Positions 11,001 to 20,013 of a stretch of DNA of 64,000 nt are shown here, piece by piece. The position numbers were made by a program, and so were the translations under genes. Below the pieces are notes generated by a model. The model saw nothing but the letters and a program-made list of their open reading frames with translations, was not told the DNA's origin and made no database searches. Origin of the DNA: Phytohabitans flavus. Its GTDB lineage: Bacteria > Actinomycetota > Actinomycetes > Mycobacteriales > Micromonosporaceae. Within the stretch, counting starts at the first letter, position 1. Each line of letters begins with the position of its first letter. The stretch lies in assembly GCF_011764545.1 (NCBI RefSeq), contig NZ_AP022870.1:6184001-6248000 (forward strand), written 5' to 3'.

Positions 11001-12286
11001 ATGACCGTCCGGAGTTCGGGGTCCAGGTGGGCGAGGACGTCGTCCAGCGCGTTAGCGAAGGCGGGGTACCGCTCGTACAGCTCGCGTCCCATCCCCAGTC
11101 GCTGCGAGCCCTGGCCGGCGAAGAGAAACGCCATCTTGCCCGGCCTGGCCGCCTTGTCCCACAACACGTGCGGTGCCCGCTCGTCGGCAGCCACCGCCGC
11201 CAGTCCGCGGAGCAGCGCCTCGCGGTCGGCGCCGAGCACCGCCGCCCGGTGCTCGAACGCGGACCGTGCCACCGCCGCGGAGAACGCGAGGTCGGTGAGA
11301 GCCGCACCACTGTCCTCGCGGACCCGGGCCAGCAGCCGGCTCGCCTGGTCGCGGAGCGCGGTGGGGGTACGGGCGGAGAGCACGACCGGCAGCACACCCG
11401 GCTCACGCTCCGCATGAGCCGGCGCTTCGTGGGCCGGCGCCTGTTCGAGGATCACGTGCGCGTTGGTGCCGCTGGCGCCGAACGACGAGACGCCCGCCCG
11501 CCGCGGCCGGTCGACCTCGGGCCACTCCGCCTGCGACGTCAGCACCGAGACCGCGCCGGACGACCAGTCCACATGCGAGGACGGGGTGTCGACGTGCAGC
11601 GACTTCGGCAGTACGCCGTGATCGAGCGCGTGCACCATCTTGATGATCCCGGCGACGCCGGCGGCGGCCTGGGTGTGCCCGATGTTCGACTTGACGGTGC
11701 CGACCAGCAACGGCCTCGCGCGGTCCCGGCCGTACGTGGCCAGCAGCGCCTGCGCCTCGATCGGGTCGCCGAGTGTGGTACCCGTACCGTGTGCCTCGAC
11801 TGCGTCCACATCGGAGGGTGTCAGGCCGGCGGCGGCCAGCGCCCGCCGGATGACCCGCTGTTGCGCCGGGCCACTCGGCGCGGTCAGGCCGTTCGAGGCA
11901 CCGTCCTGGTTGATGGCCGAGCCGCGCACGACGGCGAGCACCGTGTGGCCGAGGCGCCGCGCGTCGGAGAGCCGCTCGACGACGAGCATGCCGACACCCT
12001 CGGACCAACCGGTGCCGTCGGCCGAGTCGGAGAACGCCTTGCACCGGCCGTCCGAGGACAGCGCGCCCATCTCGCCGAACTCCACGAACACCATCGGCGT
12101 CGCCATCACCGTCACGCCGCCGGCGAGGGCCATCGCACACTCGCCGTTGCGTACCGACTGGGCGGCCAGGTGCAGCGCGACGAGCGACGAGGAGCAGGCC
12201 GTGTCCACCGAGACCGTGGGCCCTGCAACCCGAACGTGTAGGCCACCCGGCCGGAGAGCAGGCTCGCGGACTGCGCGGTCTGCCAC
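8096..12286 (-). CDS. Type I polyketide synthase fragment: KS6 (C-terminal part), AT6, KR6, ACP6 and C-terminal docking region
   Basis: Coding sense begins at about 12218 with the KS6 active-site strand (VSVDTACSSS), directly after the missing base; the start at 12286 is not real. KS6 keeps HGTGT and KSNIGHT. AT6 has GHSIGE and HAFH (malonyl). KR6 has TGGTGALG, LDD and Tyr in GQANYTAAN (B-type, active). ACP6 reads GVDSL. The last 80 or so residues form an acidic tail ending in a short helix (SMSVDDLVRAAL), typical of a C-terminal docking domain that hands the chain to the next synthase. That synthase starts only 5 bases downstream, at 8090, and has a matching N-terminal helix. Module 6 would set the C11 hydroxyl in the nystatin numbering. 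Confidence 0.92.
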   Translation of the reverse strand: MADRAVREPALRPGGLHVRVAGPTVSVDTACSSSLVALHLAAQSVRNGECAMALAGGVTVMATPMVFVEFGEMGALSSDGRCKAFSDSADGTGWSEGVGMLVVERLSDARRLGHTVLAVVRGSAINQDGASNGLTAPSGPAQQRVIRRALAAAGLTPSDVDAVEAHGTGTTLGDPIEAQALLATYGRDRARPLLVGTVKSNIGHTQAAAGVAGIIKMVHALDHGVLPKSLHVDTPSSHVDWSSGAVSVLTSQAEWPEVDRPRRAGVSSFGASGTNAHVILEQAPAHEAPAHAEREPGVLPVVLSARTPTALRDQASRLLARVREDSGAALTDLAFSAAVARSAFEHRAAVLGADREALLRGLAAVAADERAPHVLWDKAARPGKMAFLFAGQGSQRLGMGRELYERYPAFANALDDVLAHLDPELRTVMWGDDADALNETGWAQPALFAIEVALFRLAESWGLRPDLLAGHSIGEIAAAHVAGVLSLVDAARLVSARARLMQALPRGGAMVAVRATEAEVLPLLTDDVSIAAVNGPRSVVVAGTEEAVLAVTAHFEKSTRLRVSHAFHSPLMDPMLDDFAAVAKGLTYAEPRIPVVASGEVTTPDYWVRHVREAVRFADGVRTLAERGATTFVELGPDGVLSAMAGESLPDTAAVVPILRKDRGEEESLVTAVARLHTHGVRVDWAGFFAGTGARVVDLPTYGFQRQRYWPDATPRAAQVAESGGSDERFWDAVAGQDFTALESMLDVEGDALAKVLPALLDWRGQKRDQDVVDSWRHRVTWKPLSRPSSATVPGKWLALVPDGSDSSWLDGVLDAVRLEVSTPDRAAVADRLSGLEGPFAGVLLLPPTGGAAAGAALAATAVQALGDAGIAAPLWCLTRGAVSVGGTDPVRDPEQAGIWGLGAVAALEYPERWGGLVDLPDTIDERAATGLAAVLAGLDGESQVAVRPSAIFGRRLLPAPAADPARVWEPRGTVLVTGGTGALGAHVARRLAREGAEHLVLASRRGLDAPGAVELRDELAALGSRITVAACDIADRTALAALLTDQPVNAVVHTAGVLDDGVIDRLTPERFAAVFRSKVEAALLLDELVPDAEAFVLFSSASAVVGNPGQANYTAANAVLDALAERRRADGRQATSIAWGAWGGGGMAGSAEAEQATRRAGIATMDPDLACTAMWQLVAEGAPTTLVAAVPSGRGIGGGRPSPLLRDLPGTADPGVVERPAEGEFREHLLSLPRAGRLDAVLDLVRGRSAEVLGQPDLDAVGADRPFRDLGVDSLATVELRNQLNLVTGLSLPATLVFDHPTPAALAEHVLGELLPDQQDGAEADGEEARIRTLLASVPLARLREVGVLETLLQLAGHDGASAPTVDGDAELIDSMSVDDLVRAALDGAPDPAHD

Positions 12287-15200
12287 TGGCCGGTCTGCTC
12301 GGCGGGCGGCCGGTAGTCGCCGCTGCCGCCGCCGACGAAGACGCCCACATCCGTACCGCGCAGCCCGGCCGGGTCGATGCCGGCCCGTTCCAGCGCCTCC
12401 CAGGTCGCCTCCAGCACAAGCCGCTGCTGCGGATCCATCACCAGCGCCTCGCGCGGCGAGATGGCGAAGAAGTCAGGGTCGAAGTCGGCGACGTCGTACA
12501 GGAAGCCACCCCGGTACCCGAGGGTGCCGAGGTCCCAGCCCCGGTCGGCGGGGAGGTCGCCGGTCGCGTCCACCTCGTCCATCACGAGCCGCCACAGGTC
12601 CTCCGGCGACTGGACGCCACCCGGGTAGCGGCAGCTCATGCCCACGATGACGATCGGGTCGTCCGCTGTGGACACCGCGACCGGCGGGGCGTCGGCGACA
12701 TCGGCCTCGGTGCCGAGCAGCTCGCCGCGCACGTACCCGGCCAGCGCCTCGGGCGTCGGGTAGTCGAACGCGAGCGTCGCCGGCAGGCTGAGCCCCGTGG
12801 CCGACGCGAGCTGGTCGCGCAGGTCGACCGCGGTGAGCGAGTCGAAGCCGAGGTCCTTGAATGGCCAGTCCGGCTCGATCGCGTCCGGCCCGGCGTGGCC
12901 GAGTACCGCGGCGACCTTTTCCCGGACCAGGCTCAGCACCGCCTCGGGCCGCTCCCCCTCGGGCAGGCGCAGCAGCCTCGCGCGCAGATCTGCCGCGGCG
13001 GACCGCTCGTCGCGGCCGGCGGCCTCGATGGCCGCCCGCGCTTCGGGAAGCGAGGCCAGCAGCCGGCTCGGCCGTCCCGCGGTAAAGGCCGGCGCGAACC
13101 GCTCCCAGACGATGTCGGCGAGCGTGACCGTGGTGGCCCCGTCCGCGACGGCGGCACCGAGCGCGGCCATCGCCAAGTCGGGGTGCATCGCGGGGAGGCC
13201 GTTGAGCTGGGCGTGTGTGCCCTTGCCGGTCTCCGGCCCGGCGTCGACGCCGGCCCAGGCGCCCCACGACACGGAGAGCGCTGTGGCGCCACGCTCGTGA
13301 CGGCGGCGGGCGAGCGCGTCCACCACGGCGTCCACGGAGGCCTCCGCGCTCTGGCCGCGGAAACCGTACACCCCGGCGATCGATCCGAAGAGGACGAACG
13401 CGTCGAGCGGGCGGGCGCCCAGTACGGCGTCGAGGTTGGCGACCCGATCCATGACGGCGGCGATGGCGGCGGCCTGGTTGGGCACGTCGTCAGGTTCGTC
13501 GCCGGCCAGCACGACGGCGGTCAGCGGCGCGCTCGGCGGTACGGCGTCGAGGAGCGCGGCCAGGGCGCTGCCGTCGCCCAGGTCGCAGGCTTCGATCGTC
13601 ACGCTCACGCCGCTTGCGGTCAGCTCGCGGCGCAGGTCATCCGCGACGGCACCCTCGCGGCCGGTCAGCAGCAGGTGCTCGGCGCCCTGTCCGGCAAGCC
13701 AGCGGGCGACCTGGGCGCCCATCGGAGTTGTGCCACCGGCGACGAGCACCGTACCGGTCGGCTTCCACGTGCGGCCGGAGCCGGCCGCCGCCGGGCGGAC
13801 AAGGCGCCGCGCGAGCGCGCCAGCCGGGCGGATCGCTACCTGGTCCTCGGCCCCGCCAAGGACCCCGGCGAGCGTTGCCGCCACGGAGTCGTCCAGGGCC
13901 TCGGGGAGGTCGATCAGGCCACCCCAGCGCTCGGGCTGCTCCAGCGCGGCGACCCGGCCCTGGCCCCACACAAGCGCCTGGCCCGCCTCCCGAAGCCGGT
14001 CCCCCTCGCCGGCCGCCACGGCACCGCGGGTGAGGCACCACAGTGGAGCGTCGATGCCGGCCAGGGCAGGGAGCAGGTTGGCCGGCCAGGCGGCCTCCGG
14101 TGGCAGGCCGGGGCCGATCGCCAGCAGCGATACGACGCCGGCGAAGCTGCGGTCTTCCAGTGCTGGCAGGCCGGACACGTCGGCGCGGACCGTGTCCGGG
14201 CCCAGCGCTTCACCGACCCAGGCCGCCTCGGCCTGTCCTGGCGCGGCCAGCACGAGCCACGGGCCGGTCTGCTTGCGGTCGGGTAGGGCGACCGGCTCCC
14301 AGGCCACCTCGTACCGCCAGCCGTCTACAATGGAGCGCTCCTGCCGGCGCCGGCGCCACGAGGAGAGTGCCGGTACGACCGTCGAGAGGGCGGCTCCGTC
14401 CACCTCTAGCGCGGACGAAAGCGAGTCGACATCCTCCCGTTCCACCGCGGACCAGAACTCGGCGTCCATCGGGTCGACAACGCCCGGCTGGGGCGCCGCC
14501 GACGGCCAGAACCGCTCCCGCTGGAACGCGTACGTGGGCAGGTCGACCCGGCGAGCGCCGGTGAAGAGCGGCTGCCAGTCCACGGTGACACCCGCGACGT
14601 ACAGGCGCGCCAGCGCGGTCAGCAGGGCCACCTCCTCGTCCCGGTCCTTGCGCAGGATCGGGATCGCGGTACCGGTGAGGCCGGACAGCACGCCATCGGG
14701 GCCGATCTCCAGGAGGGTGGCGTCGCCGAGGCTGGCTACCGCGTCGGCGAAGCGGACCGTTTCCCGCACGTGCCTGACCCAGTACTCAGCGTCGGTCACG
14801 TCGCCGGCCACCGCCAGCGGTATGCGCGGCGGGGCGAAGGTCAGGTCGCGGATGGCCGTGCGGAATCCGTCCAGCATCGGCTCCATCAGCGGCGAGTGGA
14901 ACGCGTGCGACACCCGCAGCTTGGTGCTCTTGGCGAACTTGCGGGCGATCCGGCGGACCGCCTTCTCCTCGCCCGCGATGACGACCGACGCCGGCCCGTT
15001 CACCGCGGCGATCGACACCTGACCGGAGAGCAGCGGTGCCACCTCGTCCTCGGTGGCCGGGATGGCGACCATCGCCCCGCCGGCCGGCAGGGCCTGCATG
15101 AGCGACGCGCGAGCGGAGACGAGGTGGCAGGCGTCCGGCAGCGACAGCACGCCGGCCACATGAGCGGCCGCGATCTCGCCGATCGAGTGCCCGGCCAGAT

Positions 15201-18200
15201 GGTCCGGCGTCACGCCGAACGACTCGGCGAGCCGGTACAGGGCGACCTCGACGGCGAAGATGGCGGGTTGGGCATGACCGGTCTGGTTGAGCAGCTCGGC
15301 GTCGTCGCCCCACATCACGTCCCGCAGGCCGGGGGCGAGGTGTTCCAGCACCTCGTCGAAGGCGGCGGCGAACGCCGGGAAGCGGCCGTACAGCTCGCGA
15401 CCCATGCCCAGCCGCTGCGAGCCCTGGCCGGCGAAGAGGAAAGCGAGGCGCCCGAGCGTACGGGGTGCGGCGCCCCGGGCCACCTCGGAGAGGCCACCGT
15501 CGCTCGCGAGCAGGACCGCACGGTGGGCGAACGCGGAGCGGGCGGTGGCGAGCGTGTACCCGACGTCGAGCGGGGACAGCCCATCAGCCGCCGCGGTCAG
15601 CCGCTCGACCTGCGCGTCCAAGGCTTCGCTGGTACGGCCGGAGACGGGCCACGGCACGACGGCCGGCGGCTCGGGAGCCGGGTCCTCGGGAGCCGCCGCG
15701 GCTGGGGGCGCTTCGACAACGACGTGTGCGTTGGTACCGCTGACGCCGAAGGCGGATACGCCCGCGCGGCGCGGATGGCCGTTCTGCGGCCACGGCACCG
15801 GCTCGCGCAACAGCGCCACCGGCCCGGTGGACCAGTCCACATGCGACGACGGGGTTTCGGCGTGCAGCGTCCTCGGCAGGACGCCGTGCCGTATCGCGAG
15901 GACCATCTTGATGACGCCGGCGACGCCCGCCGCGGCCTGAGTGTGGCCGAGGTTTGACTTGATGGAGCCGAGCCAGAGTGGACGCTCCCGGTCGGTGCCG
16001 AACGTAGCCAGCAGCGCGTGCGCCTCGATCGGGTCGCCGAGCGTGGTGCCGGTGCCGTGTGCCTCGACCGCGTCGATGTCGCTCGCGCCGAGGCCGGCGT
16101 CGGCGAGCGCGTGCCGGATGACCCGCTGCTGAGCCGGCCCGTTCGGCGCGGTGAGACCGTTGGAGGCGCCGTCCTGGTTGACCGCGGAGCCGCGCAGCAG
16201 GCCCAAGACCTCGTGCCCGTTGCGTACCGCGTCGGAGAGCCGCTCCAGCACCAGCATGCCGACGCCCTCGGACCAACTGGTGCCGTCGGCCGCGTCGCCG
16301 AACGCCTTGCACCGGCCGTCCGGGGCCAGCCCACCCTGGGCGCTGAACTCCACAAACGCGTCCGGTGTGGACATTACCGAGACGCCGCCGGCCAGCGCCA
16401 GCGCGCACTCGCCTCCGCGCAGTGCCCGAATCGCCCAGTGCATCGCGACGAGCGAGGAGGAGCAGGCGGTGTCGACGGTGACCGCGGGCCCTTCCAGCCC
16501 GAGGGTGTACGAGAGCCGCCCGGACATCACGCTTGCCGTGTTGCCGGTGGCCGCGTACCCCTGCACGTCGTCGGCACCCCGCCGGAGCACGTCCACGTAG
16601 TCCTGGCCGTTAGTACCGACGAAGACGCCGGTCTGGCTGCCGCGCAGCGCGGTCGGGTCGATGCCGGCCCGTTCGAGCGCCTCCCAGGTGGTCTCCAGCA
16701 GCAGCCGTTGCTGCGGGTCCATGGCGAGCGCCTCGCGCGGCGAGATGCCGAAGAAGGCGGCGTCGAAGTCCGCGACCCCGGCCAGGAAGCCGCCCTCGCG
16801 GGTGATGGAGGCGCCGGCGCCGAGCGCGTCGAGGTCCCAGCCACGGTCGGCCGGGAAGCCGGAGATGCCATCCCCGCCCTCGGCGAGCAGCCGCCACAGG
16901 TCGTCGGGCGAGAAGACGCCGCCGGGGAAGCGGCAGCCGATACCGACGATCGCGATCGGATCGTCAGCGCTGTCGCGAGCCACGAGCGTGGGTGTGGCCG
17001 GGCCGTCGAGCGTGCCGAGCAGCTCTCCGACGAGGAACTCGGCGAGCGCCCGCGGGGTCGGGTAGTCGTACACGAGCGAGGCCGGCAAGGTCAGGCCGGT
17101 GGCGGCGGCGATGCCGTTGCGCAGCTCCAATGTGGTCAGCGAGTCGAAGCCGAGGTCCTTGAACGCCCGGTCCGGCTCGACGGCGGTGGCGTCGGCGTAC
17201 CCGAGCACGGCGGCGATCTGCGCGGTCAACAGTTCAAGAACGGCGCGCACTCGGCCCGCCTCGGGCAAGCCGGCGAGGTGCTGCCGTAGCGCGGAGTCGG
17301 TGGCCGGGCCGGCGGAGACCTGCTCGCGTACCTCGGCGAGGTCGGCGATGAGCGGCAGCGGCCGGGAGCGGGCGGCGACGAACGCGGTGGTGAACCGTGC
17401 CCAGTCGATGTCGGCGACCGCGACGACCGTGTCGTCGTACGCGAGCGCCTGGCCCAGCGCGGCGAGCGCCCGCGCGGGCGGCAGCGGTGTGTACCCGCCG
17501 CGCCGCACCCGGTCGGCCACGCCGGCGCCGTCGGCGACCATACCGGCGTCCGCCCACGGCCCCCACGCGATCGACGTCGCGGGCCGGCCCTCTGCCCGGC
17601 GCTGCTCGGCGAGCGCGTCCAGGGCGGCATTGGCGGCGGCGTAGTTGCCCTGTCCCGCCGCGCCGACGAATCCGGCCATCGAGGAGAAGAGCACGAACGT
17701 GCTGAGGTCAGAGTCGGCAGTCAGCTCGTGCAGGTTGCGGGCGGCGTCGAGCTTCGGCCGGAGTACGGCGGCGACGTCGTCCGGAGTCAGCGCGTCGACC
17801 ACGCCGTCCTGGACCACACCAGCCGTGTGGAAGACCGCGCTGAGCGACGCGTCAGCCGGTACCGCGGCGAGCACGTCGGCGAGCGCATCCCGATCAGCGG
17901 CGTCGCAGGCCGCGATCGTCACGCGGGCACCGAGGTCGGTCAGCTCCCGGTACAGGTCGGCGGCGCCCGGCGCGTCCGGGCCACGGCGGCTGGTCAGCAG
18001 CAGGTGCTCCGCGCCGGCGCCGGCCAGCCAGCGGGCGACCTGGCTGCCGAGGCCGCCGGTACCGCCGGTGACGAGCACGGTGCCGCGCGGTGCGACGTCG
18101 CGGGTGGCAGAGCCTCCGGTCGCGCGGGCGAGCCGGCGTACGTACGTGCCGGTACCGCGGACTGCCACCTGGTCCTCGCCGTCCGAGGCGGCCAGCACGG

Positions 18201-20013
18201 CGGGAAGGCGGACAACAGCGGCCGGGTCGAGGTCGGCCGGCAGGTCGACGAGGCCGCCCCAGCGGGCCGGCTGCTCAAGCGCGACCACCCGGCCGAGACC
18301 CCAGATCGCGGCCTGGTCCGGGTCGGGCACCTCGCCGGGCTGGACCGCGACCGCACCCCGGGTCACGCACCACAGTGGAGCCTCGATGCCCGCGTCACCG
18401 AGGGCCTGCACGGCGACCAGGGTCGACGAGACGTCGTCCAGCAGCGAGACCACGCCCGCGAACGAGGTACCGGCATCAGCCAGCCGGGCGGCGAGGGCGG
18501 CTCGATCCCCGTCCAGCACCTGCACCGGAACCGCGTCGAGCCCCTCGGGCAGCGGTGTGGACGAGGTGAGCGCCAGCCACGTACCCGCCGGGGCGCCAGA
18601 CCGATCCGGTACGGGCTTCCAGACCGCGCGGTACCGCCAGCTGTCCACAAGCGAGCGGGCGGAAACCACCGCCGGCTCGGGCCAGAAGCGCTGGTGCTGG
18701 AACGGGTACGTGGGCAGGTCGGCGCGGCGGGCACCGCTGCCGGCGAAGTACGCGCTCCAGTCGACCCGCGCGCCGTTGACGTGCAGCGAGGCCACGGCGG
18801 TGACGAGGGAGGCGACCTCGGGCCGGTCCCGCCGCAGTGCGGGCACGAGCGCCGCGCCGTCGTCCAGGCTCTCCCGGGCCATACCGCAGAGCACGCCGTC
18901 GGGACCGAGCTCCAGGTACGTGGTGATGCCCTGGCCGGCGAGCCACGAGACGCCGTCGGCGAAACGGACCGCCTCGCGGACGTGCCTGACCCAGTACTCA
19001 GGATCGGTCACGTCCCCGGCCGTGACCAGTGGAATGCGCGGCGCCTCGAACGTGAGGCCCGCGATGGCCGCCCGGAAGCCGTCGAGCATCGGCTCCATCA
19101 GCGGCGAGTGGAACGCGTGCGACACCCGGAGCCGAGTGGACTTCTCGAAGTGCGCCGCGACCGCCTCGACCTCGGCCTCGTCCCCGGCGATGACGACCGC
19201 GTCCGGACCGTTGACGGCAGCGATGGAGACGCCCGCGGTCAGCAGGGGCAGCACGTCGGACTCCGCCGCCCGCAGCGCCACCATCGCCCCGCCGGCCGGT
19301 AGCGCCCGCATGAGCGACGCGCGGGCCGAGACCAGCGTCCCCGCGTCGGCCAGCGACAGCACGCCCGCGACATGCGCGGCGGCGATCTCGCCGATCGAGT
19401 GGCCGGCGAGGTAGTCGGGGGTGACGCCCCAGGACTCGACCAGTCGGTAGAGGGCCACCTCGACGGCGAACAGGGCCGGCTGGGCCCAGCCGGTGTCGTC
19501 AAGGACGCCGGCGTCGGCTCCCCACATCACGTCCCGCACACCTGGGTCCAGGTGCGACAGTGCGTCGTCAAACGCGGACGCGAAGGCGGGATACCGCTCG
19601 TACAGTTCGCGGCCCATGCCGAGCCGCTGCGAACCCTGGCCGGTGAAGAGGATCGCGAGGCGGTCGCTCGCCGGCGTGGCCCGGACCAGTCCGGCGGCCG
19701 GTAAGCCGTCCCGGATCGCCGCCAGCCCGCGCGCCAGGTCTGCCCGGTCGGCGGCCACGATCGCGGCCCGGTGTTCGAAGCCGGTGCGCCCGGTCGCGAG
19801 CGAGAACGACAGGTCGGCCAGCGGCACCTCGTCCATCAGGGACAGCAGCCGCTCCGCCTGCGCGCGCAGCGCCTCGGCGGTACGGCCGGAGACCAGGACC
19901 GGCGCGATGTCCGGCTCGGGGCCTCGTCCGTGGGCTGGGCGGCGGGTGCCTGTTCCAGGATCACGTGCGCGTTGGTGCCGCTGATGCCGAAAGAGGAGAC
20001 CCCGGCCCGCCAC
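12112..20013 (-). CDS. Type I polyketide synthase fragment: AT4-KR4-ACP4, module 5 with dead KR, and the N-terminal half of KS6
   Basis: Homology starts near 19918; the first 30 or so residues from the track-style start at 20013 are out of frame. AT4 has GHSIGE and HAFH (malonyl). KR4 keeps the glycine-rich loop and Tyr (GQGNYAAAN) but reads VQD where B-type enzymes have LDD; probably active. ACP4 GFDSL. Module 5: complete KS5, AT5 (HAFH) and a KR5 that has lost its NADPH loop (AGGTTPMG), Tyr (Glu in GQSAEAS), Asn and Lys, so it should leave a ketone. ACP5 GFDSL. KS6 runs to the frame break at 12218-12220, just before its TACSSS motif. Residues after that are meaningless. The ketone position coincides with C13 of nystatin and amphotericin. 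Confidence 0.92.
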   Translation of the reverse strand: MAGRGLLFRHQRHQRARDPGTGTRRPAHGRGPEPDIAPVLVSGRTAEALRAQAERLLSLMDEVPLADLSFSLATGRTGFEHRAAIVAADRADLARGLAAIRDGLPAAGLVRATPASDRLAILFTGQGSQRLGMGRELYERYPAFASAFDDALSHLDPGVRDVMWGADAGVLDDTGWAQPALFAVEVALYRLVESWGVTPDYLAGHSIGEIAAAHVAGVLSLADAGTLVSARASLMRALPAGGAMVALRAAESDVLPLLTAGVSIAAVNGPDAVVIAGDEAEVEAVAAHFEKSTRLRVSHAFHSPLMEPMLDGFRAAIAGLTFEAPRIPLVTAGDVTDPEYWVRHVREAVRFADGVSWLAGQGITTYLELGPDGVLCGMARESLDDGAALVPALRRDRPEVASLVTAVASLHVNGARVDWSAYFAGSGARRADLPTYPFQHQRFWPEPAVVSARSLVDSWRYRAVWKPVPDRSGAPAGTWLALTSSTPLPEGLDAVPVQVLDGDRAALAARLADAGTSFAGVVSLLDDVSSTLVAVQALGDAGIEAPLWCVTRGAVAVQPGEVPDPDQAAIWGLGRVVALEQPARWGGLVDLPADLDPAAVVRLPAVLAASDGEDQVAVRGTGTYVRRLARATGGSATRDVAPRGTVLVTGGTGGLGSQVARWLAGAGAEHLLLTSRRGPDAPGAADLYRELTDLGARVTIAACDAADRDALADVLAAVPADASLSAVFHTAGVVQDGVVDALTPDDVAAVLRPKLDAARNLHELTADSDLSTFVLFSSMAGFVGAAGQGNYAAANAALDALAEQRRAEGRPATSIAWGPWADAGMVADGAGVADRVRRGGYTPLPPARALAALGQALAYDDTVVAVADIDWARFTTAFVAARSRPLPLIADLAEVREQVSAGPATDSALRQHLAGLPEAGRVRAVLELLTAQIAAVLGYADATAVEPDRAFKDLGFDSLTTLELRNGIAAATGLTLPASLVYDYPTPRALAEFLVGELLGTLDGPATPTLVARDSADDPIAIVGIGCRFPGGVFSPDDLWRLLAEGGDGISGFPADRGWDLDALGAGASITREGGFLAGVADFDAAFFGISPREALAMDPQQRLLLETTWEALERAGIDPTALRGSQTGVFVGTNGQDYVDVLRRGADDVQGYAATGNTASVMSGRLSYTLGLEGPAVTVDTACSSSLVAMHWAIRALRGGECALALAGGVSVMSTPDAFVEFSAQGGLAPDGRCKAFGDAADGTSWSEGVGMLVLERLSDAVRNGHEVLGLLRGSAVNQDGASNGLTAPNGPAQQRVIRHALADAGLGASDIDAVEAHGTGTTLGDPIEAHALLATFGTDRERPLWLGSIKSNLGHTQAAAGVAGVIKMVLAIRHGVLPRTLHAETPSSHVDWSTGPVALLREPVPWPQNGHPRRAGVSAFGVSGTNAHVVVEAPPAAAAPEDPAPEPPAVVPWPVSGRTSEALDAQVERLTAAADGLSPLDVGYTLATARSAFAHRAVLLASDGGLSEVARGAAPRTLGRLAFLFAGQGSQRLGMGRELYGRFPAFAAAFDEVLEHLAPGLRDVMWGDDAELLNQTGHAQPAIFAVEVALYRLAESFGVTPDHLAGHSIGEIAAAHVAGVLSLPDACHLVSARASLMQALPAGGAMVAIPATEDEVAPLLSGQVSIAAVNGPASVVIAGEEKAVRRIARKFAKSTKLRVSHAFHSPLMEPMLDGFRTAIRDLTFAPPRIPLAVAGDVTDAEYWVRHVRETVRFADAVASLGDATLLEIGPDGVLSGLTGTAIPILRKDRDEEVALLTALARLYVAGVTVDWQPLFTGARRVDLPTYAFQRERFWPSAAPQPGVVDPMDAEFWSAVEREDVDSLSSALEVDGAALSTVVPALSSWRRRRQERSIVDGWRYEVAWEPVALPDRKQTGPWLVLAAPGQAEAAWVGEALGPDTVRADVSGLPALEDRSFAGVVSLLAIGPGLPPEAAWPANLLPALAGIDAPLWCLTRGAVAAGEGDRLREAGQALVWGQGRVAALEQPERWGGLIDLPEALDDSVAATLAGVLGGAEDQVAIRPAGALARRLVRPAAAGSGRTWKPTGTVLVAGGTTPMGAQVARWLAGQGAEHLLLTGREGAVADDLRRELTASGVSVTIEACDLGDGSALAALLDAVPPSAPLTAVVLAGDEPDDVPNQAAAIAAVMDRVANLDAVLGARPLDAFVLFGSIAGVYGFRGQSAEASVDAVVDALARRRHERGATALSVSWGAWAGVDAGPETGKGTHAQLNGLPAMHPDLAMAALGAAVADGATTVTLADIVWERFAPAFTAGRPSRLLASLPEARAAIEAAGRDERSAAADLRARLLRLPEGERPEAVLSLVREKVAAVLGHAGPDAIEPDWPFKDLGFDSLTAVDLRDQLASATGLSLPATLAFDYPTPEALAGYVRGELLGTEADVADAPPVAVSTADDPIVIVGMSCRYPGGVQSPEDLWRLVMDEVDATGDLPADRGWDLGTLGYRGGFLYDVADFDPDFFAISPREALVMDPQQRLVLEATWEALERAGIDPAGLRGTDVGVFVGGGSGDYRPPAEQTGQWQTAQSASLLSGRVAYTFGLQGPRSRWTRPAPRRSSRCTWPPSRYATASVRWPSPAA
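13230..13770 (-). other. Inactive ketoreductase domain of module 5 (KR5)
   Basis: The domain aligns with the six other KRs over its full length, but its catalytic machinery is gone. The nucleotide loop TGGTGxLG is AGGTTPMG. The segment that normally reads VHTAGVLDD is VVLAGDEPDD. The lysine of SKVEAA is replaced in DRVANLDA, LFSS is LFGS, and the catalytic Tyr and Asn of NYAAANA are Glu and Asp in SAEASVDA. The frame is open across the whole domain, so this is decay by substitution, not a sequencing break. The structural half of the KR and the following ACP are retained. Expected consequence: the beta-keto group made by module 5 is not reduced. That ketone is what closes the six-membered hemiketal in the nystatin/amphotericin family. 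Confidence 0.9.
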
